NCBI RefSeq assembly: GCF_014268935.2
Contig: NZ_JABWRJ020000003.1
Location: forward strand, 1,045,501 to 1,109,500
Length of the DNA stretch: 64,000 nt
From: Pseudomonas peradeniyensis
Lineage (GTDB): Bacteria > Pseudomonadota > Gammaproteobacteria > Pseudomonadales > Pseudomonadaceae
Direction: 5' to 3'
Position numbers and translations under genes: made by a program. Positions 15,065-24,071 of this stretch are shown in pieces. How positions within the stretch are numbered: the first letter of the stretch is position 1; each line of letters begins with the position of its first letter. The notes beneath the pieces were generated by a model. The model searched no databases. It saw only the letters and a list, made by a program, of their open reading frames with translations, and was not told where the DNA came from.

Positions 15065-15613
15065 GTGAACAAATCAATGCTGGTGGGTGCGGTTCTGGGT
15101 GCTGTCGGTGTGACTGCCGGAGGTGCTGTGGCGACCTACAGCTTGGTGAACAAAGGGCCTGAGTACGCCCAGGTCACCGACGTGCAGCCGATCAAGCAGC
15201 AAGTGAAAACGCCGCGTGAGGTCTGCAAGGATGTCACCGTGACGCGCCAGGCGCCGGTCAAGGATCAGCATCAGATCGCCGGTACGGTGGTTGGTGCCAT
15301 TGCCGGTGGCCTGCTGGGCAACCAGATCGGTGGCGGTACCGGCAAGAAGATTGCCACCGTGGCCGGTGCGGTCGGTGGCGGTTACGCCGGCAACAAGGTG
15401 CAGGAAGGCATGCAGGAGCGTGATACCTACACCACCACGCAGACGCGCTGCAACACGGTCAATGACATCAGCGACAAGGTGGTGGGCTACAACGTGACCT
15501 ATTCCATCGGTGACCAGGTGGGCAAGGTGAAGATGGATCACGAGCCGGGCTCGACCATCCCGCTGGACAAGAATGGCAAGTTGATCCTGGGGCAGAACCA
15601 GCCGGGGCAGTGA
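15065..15613 (+). CDS. Glycine-zipper 2TM-domain protein
   Basis: 182 residues. A first hydrophobic stretch (MLVGAVLGAVGVTAGGAVATYSL) is a signal or anchor. A glycine-zipper hairpin, GTVVGAIAGGLLGNQIGGG ... VAGAVGGGYAGNKVQEG, lies at about residues 77-120. This matches the Rick_17kDa / glycine-zipper 2TM family of envelope proteins. Two Cys residues (in REVCKD and TRCNTV) could pair in the periplasm. It starts at a GTG preceded by AGGAGG. It stands alone between two terminators. The likely location is the cell envelope; function is unknown. Confidence 0.85.
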   Translation: MNKSMLVGAVLGAVGVTAGGAVATYSLVNKGPEYAQVTDVQPIKQQVKTPREVCKDVTVTRQAPVKDQHQIAGTVVGAIAGGLLGNQIGGGTGKKIATVAGAVGGGYAGNKVQEGMQERDTYTTTQTRCNTVNDISDKVVGYNVTYSIGDQVGKVKMDHEPGSTIPLDKNGKLILGQNQPGQ

Positions 15614-15632
15614 TCTCGGCACGGGCTGCTTT

Positions 15633-15749
15633 CTGTAGGAGCGGCCTTGAGTCGCGATAGGGGTGCGAAGCGCCCCCAGGATTTTCGCTCTATCTGAAAT
15701 CCCCGGGGCTGCTTTGCAGCCCTTTCGCGACACAAGGCCGCTCCTACAG
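15633..15749. repeat. REP pair (REPIN), TAGGAGCGGCC variant
   Basis: CTGTAGGAGCGGCCTTGAGT near 15633-15652 and its inverted copy ending GCCGCTCCTACAG at 15749 enclose about 60 bp. The inner part has a further small palindrome (GGGGTGCGAAGCGCCCC). Confidence 0.85.
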
Positions 15750-15781
15750 GGGGATCGCACTCCTGGCTGGATTGCAGGCAC

Positions 15782-15810
15782 AAAAAAGCACCTCGAGAGG
15801 TGCTTTTTTT
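15782..15810. terminator. Bidirectional terminator between the glycine-zipper gene and suhB
   Basis: AGCACCTC-GA-GAGGTGCT with an A run before and a T run after, so it can serve both convergent genes. Confidence 0.9.
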
Positions 15811-15827
15811 GTGCTCGCAATCAGCGC

Positions 15828-16646
15828 TTAGCGCTTCATGTGCTCTGGCAGGTGCGGCTGGATGGCAGTCAGCACGGCCTTGAAGCACTTGATGTTGCCC
15901 GCGACGATGTGGCCCTTCTCGAGGAAGTCGTGGCCACCGTTGAAGTCGCTCACCAGGCCACCGGCTTCCTGGATCAGCAGTACGCCCGCGGCCATGTCCC
16001 ACTCGGACAGGCCTGACTCCCAGAAGGCGTCGAAACGGCCGGCGGCTACATAAGCGAGGTCCAGGCTGGCGGAGCCGGCGCGGCGGATGCCGGCGGTCTG
16101 GCCGGTCAGGGCGCGGAACATGCCCAGGTAGTTGTCCAGGTCGGCCATCTGGTTGTCACGGAACGGGAAGCCGGTGCCCAGCAGCGCGCCTTCCAGGCTG
16201 GTGCGCGAGCTGACGCGCAGGCGGCGGCCATTGAGCTGGGCGCCACGGCCACGGCTGGCGGTGAATTCTTCCTGGCGAACCGGGTCGACGATCACGGCGT
16301 GCTCGAGGCGGCCACGGTATTTGCAGGCGATGCTGACGGCGAAGTGCGGAACGCCACGCAGGAAGTTGGTGGTGCCGTCCAGCGGATCGATGATCCACAG
16401 GTAATCCTTGCCTTCTTCACCGGTGCCGGCGTGCAGGCCGGTCTCTTCGCCTTGGATCGAGTGGTTCGGGTAGGCCTTGCGCAGGGCCTCGACGATGACC
16501 TTCTCGGCGGCGCGGTCCACCTCGGACACGTAGTCCTTGGCCTGCTTTTCGTCGACTTTGATGCTATCCAGGCGTTCGATGGAGCGGAAAATCAGTTCAC
16601 TGGCGCTGCGAGCGGCGCGCAGGGCGATATTCAGCATAGGCTGCAT
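15828..16646 (-). CDS. suhB: Inositol-1-monophosphatase SuhB
   Basis: 272 residues. The metal and substrate motifs are all present: GEE at residues 66-68, DPLDGTTNF at 87-95 and WDMAAG near 217-222. SuhB hydrolyses inositol phosphates and, in proteobacteria, also acts as an rRNA antitermination cofactor. The ATG at 16646 (MQPMLNIALRAARSA) fits the family start. It is divergent from trmJ with about 150 bp between, and its terminator is shared with the glycine-zipper gene. Confidence 0.96.
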   Translation of the reverse strand: MQPMLNIALRAARSASELIFRSIERLDSIKVDEKQAKDYVSEVDRAAEKVIVEALRKAYPNHSIQGEETGLHAGTGEEGKDYLWIIDPLDGTTNFLRGVPHFAVSIACKYRGRLEHAVIVDPVRQEEFTASRGRGAQLNGRRLRVSSRTSLEGALLGTGFPFRDNQMADLDNYLGMFRALTGQTAGIRRAGSASLDLAYVAAGRFDAFWESGLSEWDMAAGVLLIQEAGGLVSDFNGGHDFLEKGHIVAGNIKCFKAVLTAIQPHLPEHMKR

Positions 16647-16797
16647 GGGAAGGTCACCTGGAGATGTTAAAGAGGAAAGCCGATCATTCTAGCAGAAATC
16701 TTTGACGACAGAAGTGTCACATTTGCTTTCATGGCGTTACGCTGGTCGGTTCTGTAAGATCGAACCCTCCTGTTTCCGCATCCGAGAGCACGACACC

Positions 16798-17553
16798 TTG
16801 CTGCAAAATATTCGTGTTGTTCTGGTCAATACCAGCCACCCCGGCAACATCGGCGGCGCTGCGCGAGCCATGAAAAACATGGGCTTGTCACGCCTGGTGC
16901 TGGTGCAGCCAAAAGAGTTTCCGGCCGCGGACGCCAGCGCCCGCGCCTCGGGCGCCGACGACGTGCTGGGCAACGCCCAGGTGGTCGACAGCCTTGAACA
17001 GGCGCTGGTCGGCTGCAGCCTGGTCATGGGTACCAGTGCCCGTGAGCGCAGCATCCCCTGGCCGCTGATCGACCCGCGCGAGTGCGGGGCCAAGGCCGTG
17101 GCCCAGGCCATGGGCGGCGAAGAGATCGCCCTGGTGTTCGGGCGCGAGCACGCCGGCCTGACCAACGAAGAACTGCAGCGATGTCACTTCCACGTGCACA
17201 TTCCCTCGAACCCCGACTTCAGCTCGCTGAATCTGGCCGCCGCCGTCCAGGTGCTCTCCTATGAGGTGCGCATGGCCTGGCTGGCAGGGCAGGGCAGTGC
17301 GGTGAAGGTCGAGAAGGTCGACGCCAGCGAGCTGGCGACCATGGACGAAATGGAGCTGTTCTACGACCACCTGGAAAAGACCCTGGTGGACATCGGCTTC
17401 CTCGATCCCGAGAAACCCAAGCACCTGATGGCGCGCCTGCGCCGGCTGTATGGGCGAAGCTCGGTCGAGCGTCCGGAAATGAGCATTTTGCGCGGCATTC
17501 TTACCGAGACCCAGAAGGTCGCACGGGGCGAGCCGCATAAAAGGAAGGACTGA
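16798..17553 (+). CDS. trmJ: tRNA (cytidine/uridine-32-2'-O)-methyltransferase TrmJ
   Basis: About 251 residues. A SPOUT-fold methyltransferase that methylates the 2'-OH of residue 32 in several tRNAs. Family motifs: NIRVVLVNTSHPGNIGGAAR at the start, ALVFGREHAGLTNEE in the middle and HIPSNPDFSSLNLAAAVQVL in the knot region. I place the start at the TTG at 16798 (LLQNIRVV), because the upstream in-frame residues are not like the family. TTG starts are rare but fit here. cysE begins 4 bp after the stop, so co-transcription is likely. Confidence 0.93.
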   Translation: MLQNIRVVLVNTSHPGNIGGAARAMKNMGLSRLVLVQPKEFPAADASARASGADDVLGNAQVVDSLEQALVGCSLVMGTSARERSIPWPLIDPRECGAKAVAQAMGGEEIALVFGREHAGLTNEELQRCHFHVHIPSNPDFSSLNLAAAVQVLSYEVRMAWLAGQGSAVKVEKVDASELATMDEMELFYDHLEKTLVDIGFLDPEKPKHLMARLRRLYGRSSVERPEMSILRGILTETQKVARGEPHKRKD

Positions 17554-17556
17554 CAG

Positions 17557-18345
17557 ATGTTCGAGCGTCTGCGTGAAGATATCCAGAGCGTTTTCCATCG
17601 TGACCCGGCGGCGCGCAACGCCTTCGAGGTCCTGACCTGCTACCCGGGGATGCATGCCATCTGGCTGCACCGCCTGGGCAATGCCCTGTGGCGGCGCGAC
17701 TTCAAGTGGCTGGCGCGGCTGGTGTCGAACTTCGGTCGCTGGATGACCGGCATCGAGATCCACCCGGGCGCGACCATCGGCCGGCGCTTCTTCATCGACC
17801 ACGGCATGGGCATCGTCATCGGCGAGACCGCCGAGATCGGCGACGACGTGACCCTCTACCAGGGCGTCACCCTCGGTGGCACCAGCTGGAACAAGGGCAA
17901 GCGTCACCCGACCCTGGAAAACGGTGTGGTGGTCGGTGCCGGGGCCAAGGTGCTGGGCCCGTTCACGGTCGGCGCCGGGGCCAAGATCGGCTCCAACGCG
18001 GTAGTTACCAAGGCGGTGCCGGCCGGCGCCACGGCGGTGGGCATCCCGGGGCGGATCATCGTCAAGACCGAGGATGACGCCGTCGAGGCCAAGCGCAAGG
18101 CCATGGCCGAGAAGATCGGCTTCGATGCCTACGGCGTCAGCGGCGACATGCCGGACCCGGTGGCCCGCGCCATCGGCCAGATGCTCGACCACCTGCAGGC
18201 CGTCGACGAGCGCCTGGAGGGCATGTGCGGCGCGCTGACCCGGATGGGCAGTGACTACTGTGCCAAGGAGCTGCCGGCGCTGCCCGACGACGACTTTGCC
18301 GCGGCCTGCGCCGAGCTGAAGCAGGGCGACACTCAGTCGCATTGA
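17557..18345 (+). CDS. cysE: Serine O-acetyltransferase
   Basis: 262 residues. Makes O-acetylserine from serine and acetyl-CoA, the committed step to cysteine. The N-terminal helical region is followed by the left-handed beta-helix hexapeptide repeats, with IEIHPGATIGRRFFIDHGMG (catalytic His region), VTLGGTSWNKGKRHPTL and VVGAGAKVLGPFTVG. A GGAAGGA site precedes the ATG. It stands directly upstream of iscR and the isc operon, whose cysteine desulfurase uses the cysteine made by this pathway. This neighbourhood is conserved in Pseudomonas as I recall. Confidence 0.95.
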   Translation: MFERLREDIQSVFHRDPAARNAFEVLTCYPGMHAIWLHRLGNALWRRDFKWLARLVSNFGRWMTGIEIHPGATIGRRFFIDHGMGIVIGETAEIGDDVTLYQGVTLGGTSWNKGKRHPTLENGVVVGAGAKVLGPFTVGAGAKIGSNAVVTKAVPAGATAVGIPGRIIVKTEDDAVEAKRKAMAEKIGFDAYGVSGDMPDPVARAIGQMLDHLQAVDERLEGMCGALTRMGSDYCAKELPALPDDDFAAACAELKQGDTQSH

Positions 18346-18360
18346 TTGCGCCGGTCCGAC

Positions 18361-18388
18361 ACAAGGGGCGTGTGCTTGCGCCCCTTGT
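18361..18388. terminator. Hairpin after cysE
   Basis: ACAAGGGGCG-TGTGCTTG-CGCCCCTTGT is a perfect 10-bp stem 15 bp after the cysE stop. There is no T run, so termination may be partial, but the position between cysE and the iscR promoter is apt. Confidence 0.6.
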
Positions 18389-18447
18389 CTGCTACACTCG
18401 CGCCCGCCTCCCGCATGCATACCCGACTAAAGCACTAGGTCTAATAG

Positions 18448-18476
18448 TTGACTTAAATGCTCGGGAATCGCATACT
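18448..18476 (+). promoter_or_regulatory. iscR promoter with IscR-type box
   Basis: TTGACT - 17 bp - CATACT forms a sigma-70 promoter 38 bp before iscR. The flanking AATAGTTGACTTAAATGCTC resembles the left half of type-1 IscR sites (ATA-x-x-x-GACT), overlapping the -35 box. Autorepression by [2Fe-2S]-IscR is therefore likely; the site call is inferred. Confidence 0.65.
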
Positions 18477-18513
18477 CGCACACATCCTGTAACTCCCGTG
18501 GTACCCATACGCC

Positions 18514-19005
18514 ATGCGACTGACTACCAAAGGCCGATACGCCGTGACCGCCATGCTCGACCTGGCGTTGCACGCGCAGCATGGGCCGGTGTCTTTGGCC
18601 GACATTTCCGAGCGCCAGGGCATTTCCCTCTCTTATCTGGAACAGCTGTTCGCCAAGCTGCGCCGCAGCAGCCTGGTATCCAGCGTTCGCGGTCCGGGCG
18701 GCGGCTACCAGCTGTCGCGGGGCATGGAAACCATCCAGGTGGCCCAGGTCATCGACGCGGTCAACGAATCGGTCGATGCCACCCGTTGCCAGGGCCTGGG
18801 GGACTGCCACGCCGGTGATACCTGCCTGACTCACCACCTGTGGTGCGACCTGAGCCAGCAGATCCATGAATTCCTCAGTGGCATCAGCCTGGCCGACCTC
18901 GTCATGCGCCGCGAGGTGCAGGAAGTCGCCCAGCGCCAGGACCTGCGCCGTGTCGCAGGCCGAGTTGCCCAGCTGGACAAGATTGAGACGTCCGCCGTCG
19001 ACTGA
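18514..19005 (+). CDS. iscR: Fe-S cluster-sensing regulator IscR
   Basis: 163 residues, Rrf2 family. An N-terminal winged helix (MRLTTKGRYAVTAMLDLALH ... GPGGGYQLSR) is followed by the cluster ligands C92, C98, C104 and H107, at the same positions as the E. coli protein. With a [2Fe-2S] cluster it represses the isc operon, so the operon rises when clusters are short. It is first in the isc operon, 44 bp before iscS, with its own promoter and box upstream. All features are normal. Confidence 0.97.
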   Translation: MRLTTKGRYAVTAMLDLALHAQHGPVSLADISERQGISLSYLEQLFAKLRRSSLVSSVRGPGGGYQLSRGMETIQVAQVIDAVNESVDATRCQGLGDCHAGDTCLTHHLWCDLSQQIHEFLSGISLADLVMRREVQEVAQRQDLRRVAGRVAQLDKIETSAVD

Positions 19006-19049
19006 AACCGCAGCGACGAGCGACGCCACCGCCTGATAGGAGATACTCA

Positions 19050-20264
19050 ATGAAGTTGCCGATCTACCTCGATTACTCCGCGACCACGCCGGTCGATCCC
19101 CGTGTCGCCCAGAAGATGGCCGAGTGCCTGCTGGTCGACGGGAACTTCGGCAACCCGGCCTCGCGCTCCCACGTGTTCGGCTGGAAGGCCGAGGAAGCAG
19201 TCGAGAACGGCCGCCGCCAGGTCGCCGAACTGATCAACGCCGACCCGCGCGAGATCGTCTGGACCAGCGGTGCCACCGAGTCCGACAACCTCGCCCTGAA
19301 GGGCGTGGCGCACTTCTATCAGACCAAGGGCAAGCACATCATCACCTCCAAGATCGAGCACAAGGCGGTCCTGGACACCGCTCGCCAGCTCGAGCGTGAA
19401 GGTTTCGAAGTCACCTACCTCGAGCCCGGCGAAGACGGCATCGTCACCCCGGCCATGGTCGAGGCGGTGCTGCGCGACGACACCATCCTGGTCTCGCTGA
19501 TGCACGTGAACAACGAAGTCGGCTCGATCAACGACATCGCCGCCATCGGTGAACTGACCCGCTCGCGCGGCGTCTTGTTCCACGTCGATGCCGCCCAGTC
19601 GGCCGGCCGCGTCGAGATCGACCTGCAGAAGCTCAAGGTCGACCTGATGTCGTTCTCCGCGCACAAGGTCTACGGCCCGAAAGGTATCGGCGCGCTGTAC
19701 GTCAGCCGCAAGCCGCGGGTACGCCTGGAAGCCATCATTCACGGTGGTGGCCACGAGCGCGGCATGCGTTCGGGCACCCTGCCGACCCACCAGATCGTCG
19801 GCATGGGCGAAGCCTTCGCCATCGCCAAGCAGGAAATGGCCGCTGAAAACGTGCGCATCAAGGCCCTGAGCGACCGCTTCTTCAAGCAGGTCTCGGACCT
19901 CGAAGAGCTGTACGTCAACGGCAGCCAGACCCAGCGCGTGCCGCACAACCTGAACCTGAGCTTCAACTACGTCGAGGGCGAGTCGCTGCTGATGTCGCTG
20001 AAGGACATCGCCGTTTCGTCCGGTTCGGCCTGCACCTCCGCTTCGCTCGAGCCGTCCTACGTCCTGCGCGCCCTGGGCCGCAACGACGAACTGGCGCACA
20101 GCTCGATCCGCTTCTCCTTCGGCCGCTTCACCACCGAAGAAGAAGTCGACTACGCCGCGCAGAAAGTCTGCGAAGCCGTGAACAAGCTGCGTGAATTGTC
20201 GCCGCTGTGGGACATGTACAAAGACGGCGTCGACATCTCCAAGATCGAGTGGGCCGCCCACTAA
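19050..20264 (+). CDS. iscS: Cysteine desulfurase IscS
   Basis: 404 residues, a PLP-dependent enzyme that takes sulfur from cysteine for Fe-S clusters and tRNA thiolation. The PLP lysine is K206 in SFSAHKVYGPKG, and the persulfide cysteine is C328 in the mobile loop SSGSACTSASLEPSYV. H104 lies in KIEHKAVLD. A TAGGAGA ribosome-binding site precedes the ATG. Length and positions match E. coli IscS. It lies between iscR and iscU in the complete isc operon. Confidence 0.98.
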   Translation: MKLPIYLDYSATTPVDPRVAQKMAECLLVDGNFGNPASRSHVFGWKAEEAVENGRRQVAELINADPREIVWTSGATESDNLALKGVAHFYQTKGKHIITSKIEHKAVLDTARQLEREGFEVTYLEPGEDGIVTPAMVEAVLRDDTILVSLMHVNNEVGSINDIAAIGELTRSRGVLFHVDAAQSAGRVEIDLQKLKVDLMSFSAHKVYGPKGIGALYVSRKPRVRLEAIIHGGGHERGMRSGTLPTHQIVGMGEAFAIAKQEMAAENVRIKALSDRFFKQVSDLEELYVNGSQTQRVPHNLNLSFNYVEGESLLMSLKDIAVSSGSACTSASLEPSYVLRALGRNDELAHSSIRFSFGRFTTEEEVDYAAQKVCEAVNKLRELSPLWDMYKDGVDISKIEWAAH

Positions 20265-20310
20265 GCAGTCGCCGGCAAGAGCGGCTCCCTGATGAGGAAG
20301 GAATTGCACC

Positions 20311-20697
20311 ATGGCATACAGTGAAAAGGTCATCGACCACTACGAAAACCCGCGCAACGTCGGCAAGATGAACGCCGACGATCCGGATGTCGGCACCGGC
20401 ATGGTCGGCGCCCCGGCTTGCGGCGACGTGATGCGCCTGCAGATCAAGGTCAACGAGCAGGGCGTCATCGAAGACGCCAAGTTCAAGACCTACGGCTGCG
20501 GTTCGGCCATCGCCTCCAGCTCCCTCGCCACCGAGTGGATGAAGGGCAAGACCCTGGACGAGGCCGAGACCATCAAGAACACCCAGCTGGCTGAAGAGCT
20601 GGCACTGCCGCCGGTCAAGATCCACTGCTCCGTGCTCGCCGAAGATGCCATCAAGGCCGCTGTTCGCGATTACAAGCAGAAGAAAGGCTTGATCTAA
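20311..20697 (+). CDS. iscU: Fe-S cluster scaffold protein IscU
   Basis: 128 residues. The three scaffold cysteines are C37, C63 and C106, with the conserved D39. The LPPVK motif at residues 99-103 is the recognition site for the HscA chaperone encoded further downstream. It receives sulfur from IscS and passes a new [2Fe-2S] cluster on. It lies 46 bp after iscS, with an AGGAA site before the ATG. A standard member. Confidence 0.98.
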   Translation: MAYSEKVIDHYENPRNVGKMNADDPDVGTGMVGAPACGDVMRLQIKVNEQGVIEDAKFKTYGCGSAIASSSLATEWMKGKTLDEAETIKNTQLAEELALPPVKIHCSVLAEDAIKAAVRDYKQKKGLI

Positions 20698-20725
20698 GTC
20701 GACTGTCGCGAGGTAAGGAGTTCCG

Positions 20726-21049
20726 ATGGCTATCAGCATGACAGAAGCCGCCGCCAACCACATTCGCCGTTCCCTCGACGGGCGCGGCAAGGGTGAGGGC
20801 ATTCGCCTGGGCGTGCGCACCACCGGCTGCTCGGGCCTGGCCTACGTGCTGGAGTTCGTCGACGAGCTCGCCGCCGAAGACCAGGTGTTCGAGAACCATG
20901 GCGTGAAGGTCATCATCGACCCGAAAAGCCTGGTCTACCTCGATGGCACCGAGCTGGACTTCGTCAAGGAAGGGTTGAACGAAGGCTTCAAGTTCAACAA
21001 CCCCAACGTGCGCGGTGAGTGTGGCTGCGGCGAAAGCTTCAACGTCTGA
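20726..21049 (+). CDS. iscA: Fe-S cluster carrier IscA
   Basis: 107 residues, A-type carrier. The three cluster or iron ligands are C35 (TTGCSGLAY), C99 and C101 (GECGCGES near the C-terminus). It moves clusters from IscU to target proteins. A GAGGTAAGGAG site precedes the ATG. Position between iscU and hscB is the usual one. Confidence 0.98.
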   Translation: MAISMTEAAANHIRRSLDGRGKGEGIRLGVRTTGCSGLAYVLEFVDELAAEDQVFENHGVKVIIDPKSLVYLDGTELDFVKEGLNEGFKFNNPNVRGECGCGESFNV

Positions 21050-21057
21050 GGCTGGCC

Positions 21058-21579
21058 GTGGGTACTCCCTGTCATTTCGCCCTGTTTGAGCTGCAACCCG
21101 GTTTTCGCCTGGACCTCGACAAACTGGCCGTTCGCTACCGCGAGCTGGCCCGCGAGGTCCATCCGGACCGTTTCGCCGACGCTTCCGAGCGCGAGCAGCG
21201 CGTAGCCCTGGAAAAGTCGGCGGCCCTCAACGACGCCTACCAGACCTTGCGCAGCGCGCCGCGCCGGGCCCGCTACCTGCTGGCCATCGGCGGCCACGAG
21301 GTGCCCCAGGAAGTCACGGTGCACGACCCGGACTTCCTGCTGCAGCAGATGCAGTGGCGCGAAGAGCTCGAAGACCTGCAGGACGAAGCCGACCTCGACG
21401 GTGTCGCCGTGTTCAAGAAGCGCCTCAAGGTCGCCCAGGACACGCTGAACGAGGATTTCGCCGCCTGCTGGGATGTTGCTGCGCAGCGTGAGCAGGCCGA
21501 GCGCCTGATGCGCCGCATGCAGTTCCTCGACAAGCTCGCCCAAGAAGTGCGCCAACTCGAAGAGCGCCTCGACGATTAA
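21058..21579 (+). CDS. hscB: J-domain co-chaperone HscB
   Basis: 173 residues. The N-terminal J domain carries HPD at residues 35-37 (REVHPDRF), which stimulates the HscA ATPase. The C-terminal helices bind IscU. I use the GTG at 21058 (VGTPCHFALFELQPGF), 8 bp after the iscA stop and fitting the family start. The longer in-frame start at 21019 overlaps iscA and reads its sequence out of frame. It works with HscA to release clusters from IscU. Confidence 0.96.
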   Translation: MGTPCHFALFELQPGFRLDLDKLAVRYRELAREVHPDRFADASEREQRVALEKSAALNDAYQTLRSAPRRARYLLAIGGHEVPQEVTVHDPDFLLQQMQWREELEDLQDEADLDGVAVFKKRLKVAQDTLNEDFAACWDVAAQREQAERLMRRMQFLDKLAQEVRQLEERLDD

Positions 21580-21622
21580 CCCCGGCGTTGCCCGTGATGA
21601 CGCCTAAGGTACTCAGATAAGC

Positions 21623-23485
21623 ATGGCCCTACTGCAGATCGCCGAACCCGGTCAGAGCCCCCAGCCGCACCAGCGCCGCCTGGCGGTGGGCATCGACCTG
21701 GGCACCACCAATTCTCTCGTCGCCGCCGTGCGCAGCGGGCGCAGCGAACCGCTGCCCGATGCCCGGGGCAGTGTCATCCTGCCTTCCGCCGTGCGTTATC
21801 TCGACAACGCTGTCGAAGTCGGCCTGGCCGCGCGCGAGGCTGCCCCCAGCGACCCGCTCAACAGCATCCTGTCGGTCAAGCGCCTGATGGGGCGTGGCCT
21901 GGCGGACGTCAAGCAGCTGGGCGAGCAACTGCCGTACCGCTTTGTCGGCGGTGAATCGCACATGCCGTTCATCGACACGGTCCAGGGCCCGAAAAGCCCG
22001 GTGGAAGTGTCGGCCGATATTCTCAAGGTGCTGCGTCAGCGTGCCGAGGAAACCCTCGGTGGCGAGCTGGTTGGCGCGGTGATCACCGTCCCGGCCTATT
22101 TCGACGACGCCCAGCGCCAGGCGACCAAGGACGCCGCCAAGCTGGCCGGCCTCAATGTCCTGCGCTTGCTCAACGAGCCGACCGCGGCAGCCGTGGCCTA
22201 TGGCCTGGACCAGGATGCCGAAGGCGTCGTGGCGATTTTCGACCTGGGCGGCGGCACCTTCGATATCTCCATCCTGCGCCTGACCGCCGGTGTCTTCGAA
22301 GTGCTGGCCACCGGTGGCGACACCGCCCTGGGTGGCGATGACTTCGACCATGCGATCGCTGGCTGGATCATCGAGCAGGCCGGCTTGTCCGCCGACCTCG
22401 ATCCGGCCACCCAGCGCCTGCTGCTGCAGACCGCTTGCGCGGCCAAGGAAGCCTTGACCGATAGTGAAGCGGTCAGCGTCCAGCATGGTGCCTGGCAGGG
22501 CGAGCTGACCCGTGCCGCCTTCGAAGCCATGATCGAACCGATGATCGCCCGCAGTCTCAAGGCCTGCCGCCGCGCTGTGCGCGACAGCGGCGTCGAGCTG
22601 GAAGAGGTCGGCGCGGTGGTCATGGTCGGTGGTTCGACCCGCGTGCCGCGTGTGCGCGAGGCGGTCGGCGCGCTGTTCGGCCGTACCCCGCTGACCTCGA
22701 TCGACCCGGACCAGGTGGTGGCCATCGGTGCCGCCATCCAGGCCGACACCCTCGCCGGCAACCGCCGCGAAGGCGGTGAGCTGCTGCTGCTCGACGTCAT
22801 CCCGCTGTCCCTGGGTCTTGAGACCATGGGCGGGCTGATGGAGAAGGTGATTCCGCGCAACACCACCATTCCGGTGGCTCGCGCCCAGGAATTCACCACG
22901 TATAAGGATGGCCAGTCGGCCATGATGATCCACGTGCTGCAGGGCGAGCGCGAGCTGATCAGCGACTGCCGTTCCCTGGCGCGCTTCGAACTGCGCGGCA
23001 TCCCGGCCATGGTCGCGGGCGCGGCGAAGATCCGCGTGACCTTCCAGGTCGACGCCGACGGCCTGCTCAGTGTCGCGGCCCGCGAACTGGGTTCGGGCGT
23101 GGAATCGAGCATCCAGGTCAAGCCGTCCTACGGCCTGACCGACGGCGAGATCGCCCGCATGCTCAAGGACTCCTTCGAGCACGCTGGCTCCGACAAGCAT
23201 GCGCGCCAGCTGCGCGAGCACCAGGTCGACGCCGAGCGCCTGCTCGAGGCGGTGCAGGGCGCCCTGGGCGCCGATGGCGAGCGCCTGCTCAGCAGTGACG
23301 AGCGCGATGCGATCGAATTCCAGATGCAAGAACTACGTGATTTGCTGACCGGCACCGATGGCGCCGCCATCGAGCAACAGACCAAGCGTCTGTCGCAGGT
23401 GACCGATGCATTTGCCGCCCGTCGCCTTGATTCGACGGTCAAAGCCGCACTGGCCGGGCGCAACCTGAATGAGATCGAGGAGTAA
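21623..23485 (+). CDS. hscA: Hsp70-class chaperone HscA
   Basis: 620 residues. The nucleotide-binding domain shows VGIDLGTTNSLVAAV near residue 26, the phosphate-2 motif AIFDLGGGTFDISIL near 208, and MVGGSTRVPRVREAV near 335. The substrate-binding domain follows. This specialised Hsp70 recognises the LPPVK loop of IscU and drives cluster transfer. It ends 3 bp before fdx, so the two are translationally close. Length is as expected. Confidence 0.97.
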   Translation: MALLQIAEPGQSPQPHQRRLAVGIDLGTTNSLVAAVRSGRSEPLPDARGSVILPSAVRYLDNAVEVGLAAREAAPSDPLNSILSVKRLMGRGLADVKQLGEQLPYRFVGGESHMPFIDTVQGPKSPVEVSADILKVLRQRAEETLGGELVGAVITVPAYFDDAQRQATKDAAKLAGLNVLRLLNEPTAAAVAYGLDQDAEGVVAIFDLGGGTFDISILRLTAGVFEVLATGGDTALGGDDFDHAIAGWIIEQAGLSADLDPATQRLLLQTACAAKEALTDSEAVSVQHGAWQGELTRAAFEAMIEPMIARSLKACRRAVRDSGVELEEVGAVVMVGGSTRVPRVREAVGALFGRTPLTSIDPDQVVAIGAAIQADTLAGNRREGGELLLLDVIPLSLGLETMGGLMEKVIPRNTTIPVARAQEFTTYKDGQSAMMIHVLQGERELISDCRSLARFELRGIPAMVAGAAKIRVTFQVDADGLLSVAARELGSGVESSIQVKPSYGLTDGEIARMLKDSFEHAGSDKHARQLREHQVDAERLLEAVQGALGADGERLLSSDERDAIEFQMQELRDLLTGTDGAAIEQQTKRLSQVTDAFAARRLDSTVKAALAGRNLNEIEE

Positions 23486-23488
23486 CCG

Positions 23489-23830
23489 ATGCCGCTGGTG
23501 ACATTCCTGCCGCATGAGAAGTTCTGCCCCGAGGGCTTGACCGTGGAAGTGCCGACCGGGACCAACATCCTGGAACTGGCCCACGACCATCACATCGAGA
23601 TGGAAAGCGCCTGCGGCGGCGTCAAGGCCTGCACCACCTGCCATTGCATCATCCGCAAGGGCTTCGACTCCCTTGAAGAAGCGGACGAGCTCGAAGAGGA
23701 CATGCTGGACAAGGCCTGGGGCCTGGAGGCGCAGTCGCGCCTGGGTTGCCAGGTGGTCGTCGGTGATGAGGACCTCACCATCGAGATCCCCAAGTATTCG
23801 CTCAACCACGCCGCCGAAGCGCCGCACTGA
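23489..23830 (+). CDS. fdx: Isc [2Fe-2S] ferredoxin
   Basis: 113 residues, adrenodoxin-type. Cluster ligands are C42, C48, C51 and C87, in ACGGVKACTTCHC and LGCQVVV. It supplies electrons for cluster assembly with IscS and IscU. The ATG follows the hscA stop by 3 bp with a GAGGAG site inside the end of hscA. The acidic stretch SLEEADELEEDM is typical of the interaction face. Confidence 0.97.
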   Translation: MPLVTFLPHEKFCPEGLTVEVPTGTNILELAHDHHIEMESACGGVKACTTCHCIIRKGFDSLEEADELEEDMLDKAWGLEAQSRLGCQVVVGDEDLTIEIPKYSLNHAAEAPH

Positions 23831-23840
23831 GGGCCTGTAC

Positions 23841-24041
23841 ATGAGTCTGAAATGGGTTGATGTACTTGAGATCGCCATCCAGCTTGCGGAAAGCAAGCCC
23901 GAGGTCGATCCTCATTACGTGAATTTCGTCGATCTGCGCGCTTGGGTCATGGCCCTGCCGGACTTCGATGACGATCCGTCGCGTTGCGGCGAGAAGGTTC
24001 TCGAGGCCATCCAGGCGGCCTGGATCGAAGAAGCCGACTGA
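23841..24041 (+). CDS. iscX: Fe-S assembly protein IscX
   Basis: 66 residues, small acidic protein. It starts MSLKWVDVLEIAIQLAE and has the family patterns DPHYVNFVDLRAWV and DDPSRCGEKVLEAIQ. It binds IscS and iron and modulates desulfurase activity. The ATG at 23841 fits the family length; a longer in-frame start inside fdx is rejected. It is the last gene of the isc operon. Confidence 0.96.
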   Translation: MSLKWVDVLEIAIQLAESKPEVDPHYVNFVDLRAWVMALPDFDDDPSRCGEKVLEAIQAAWIEEAD

Positions 24042-24071
24042 GCGCACGCCGCAGGTTAGGCAATCCCCTGG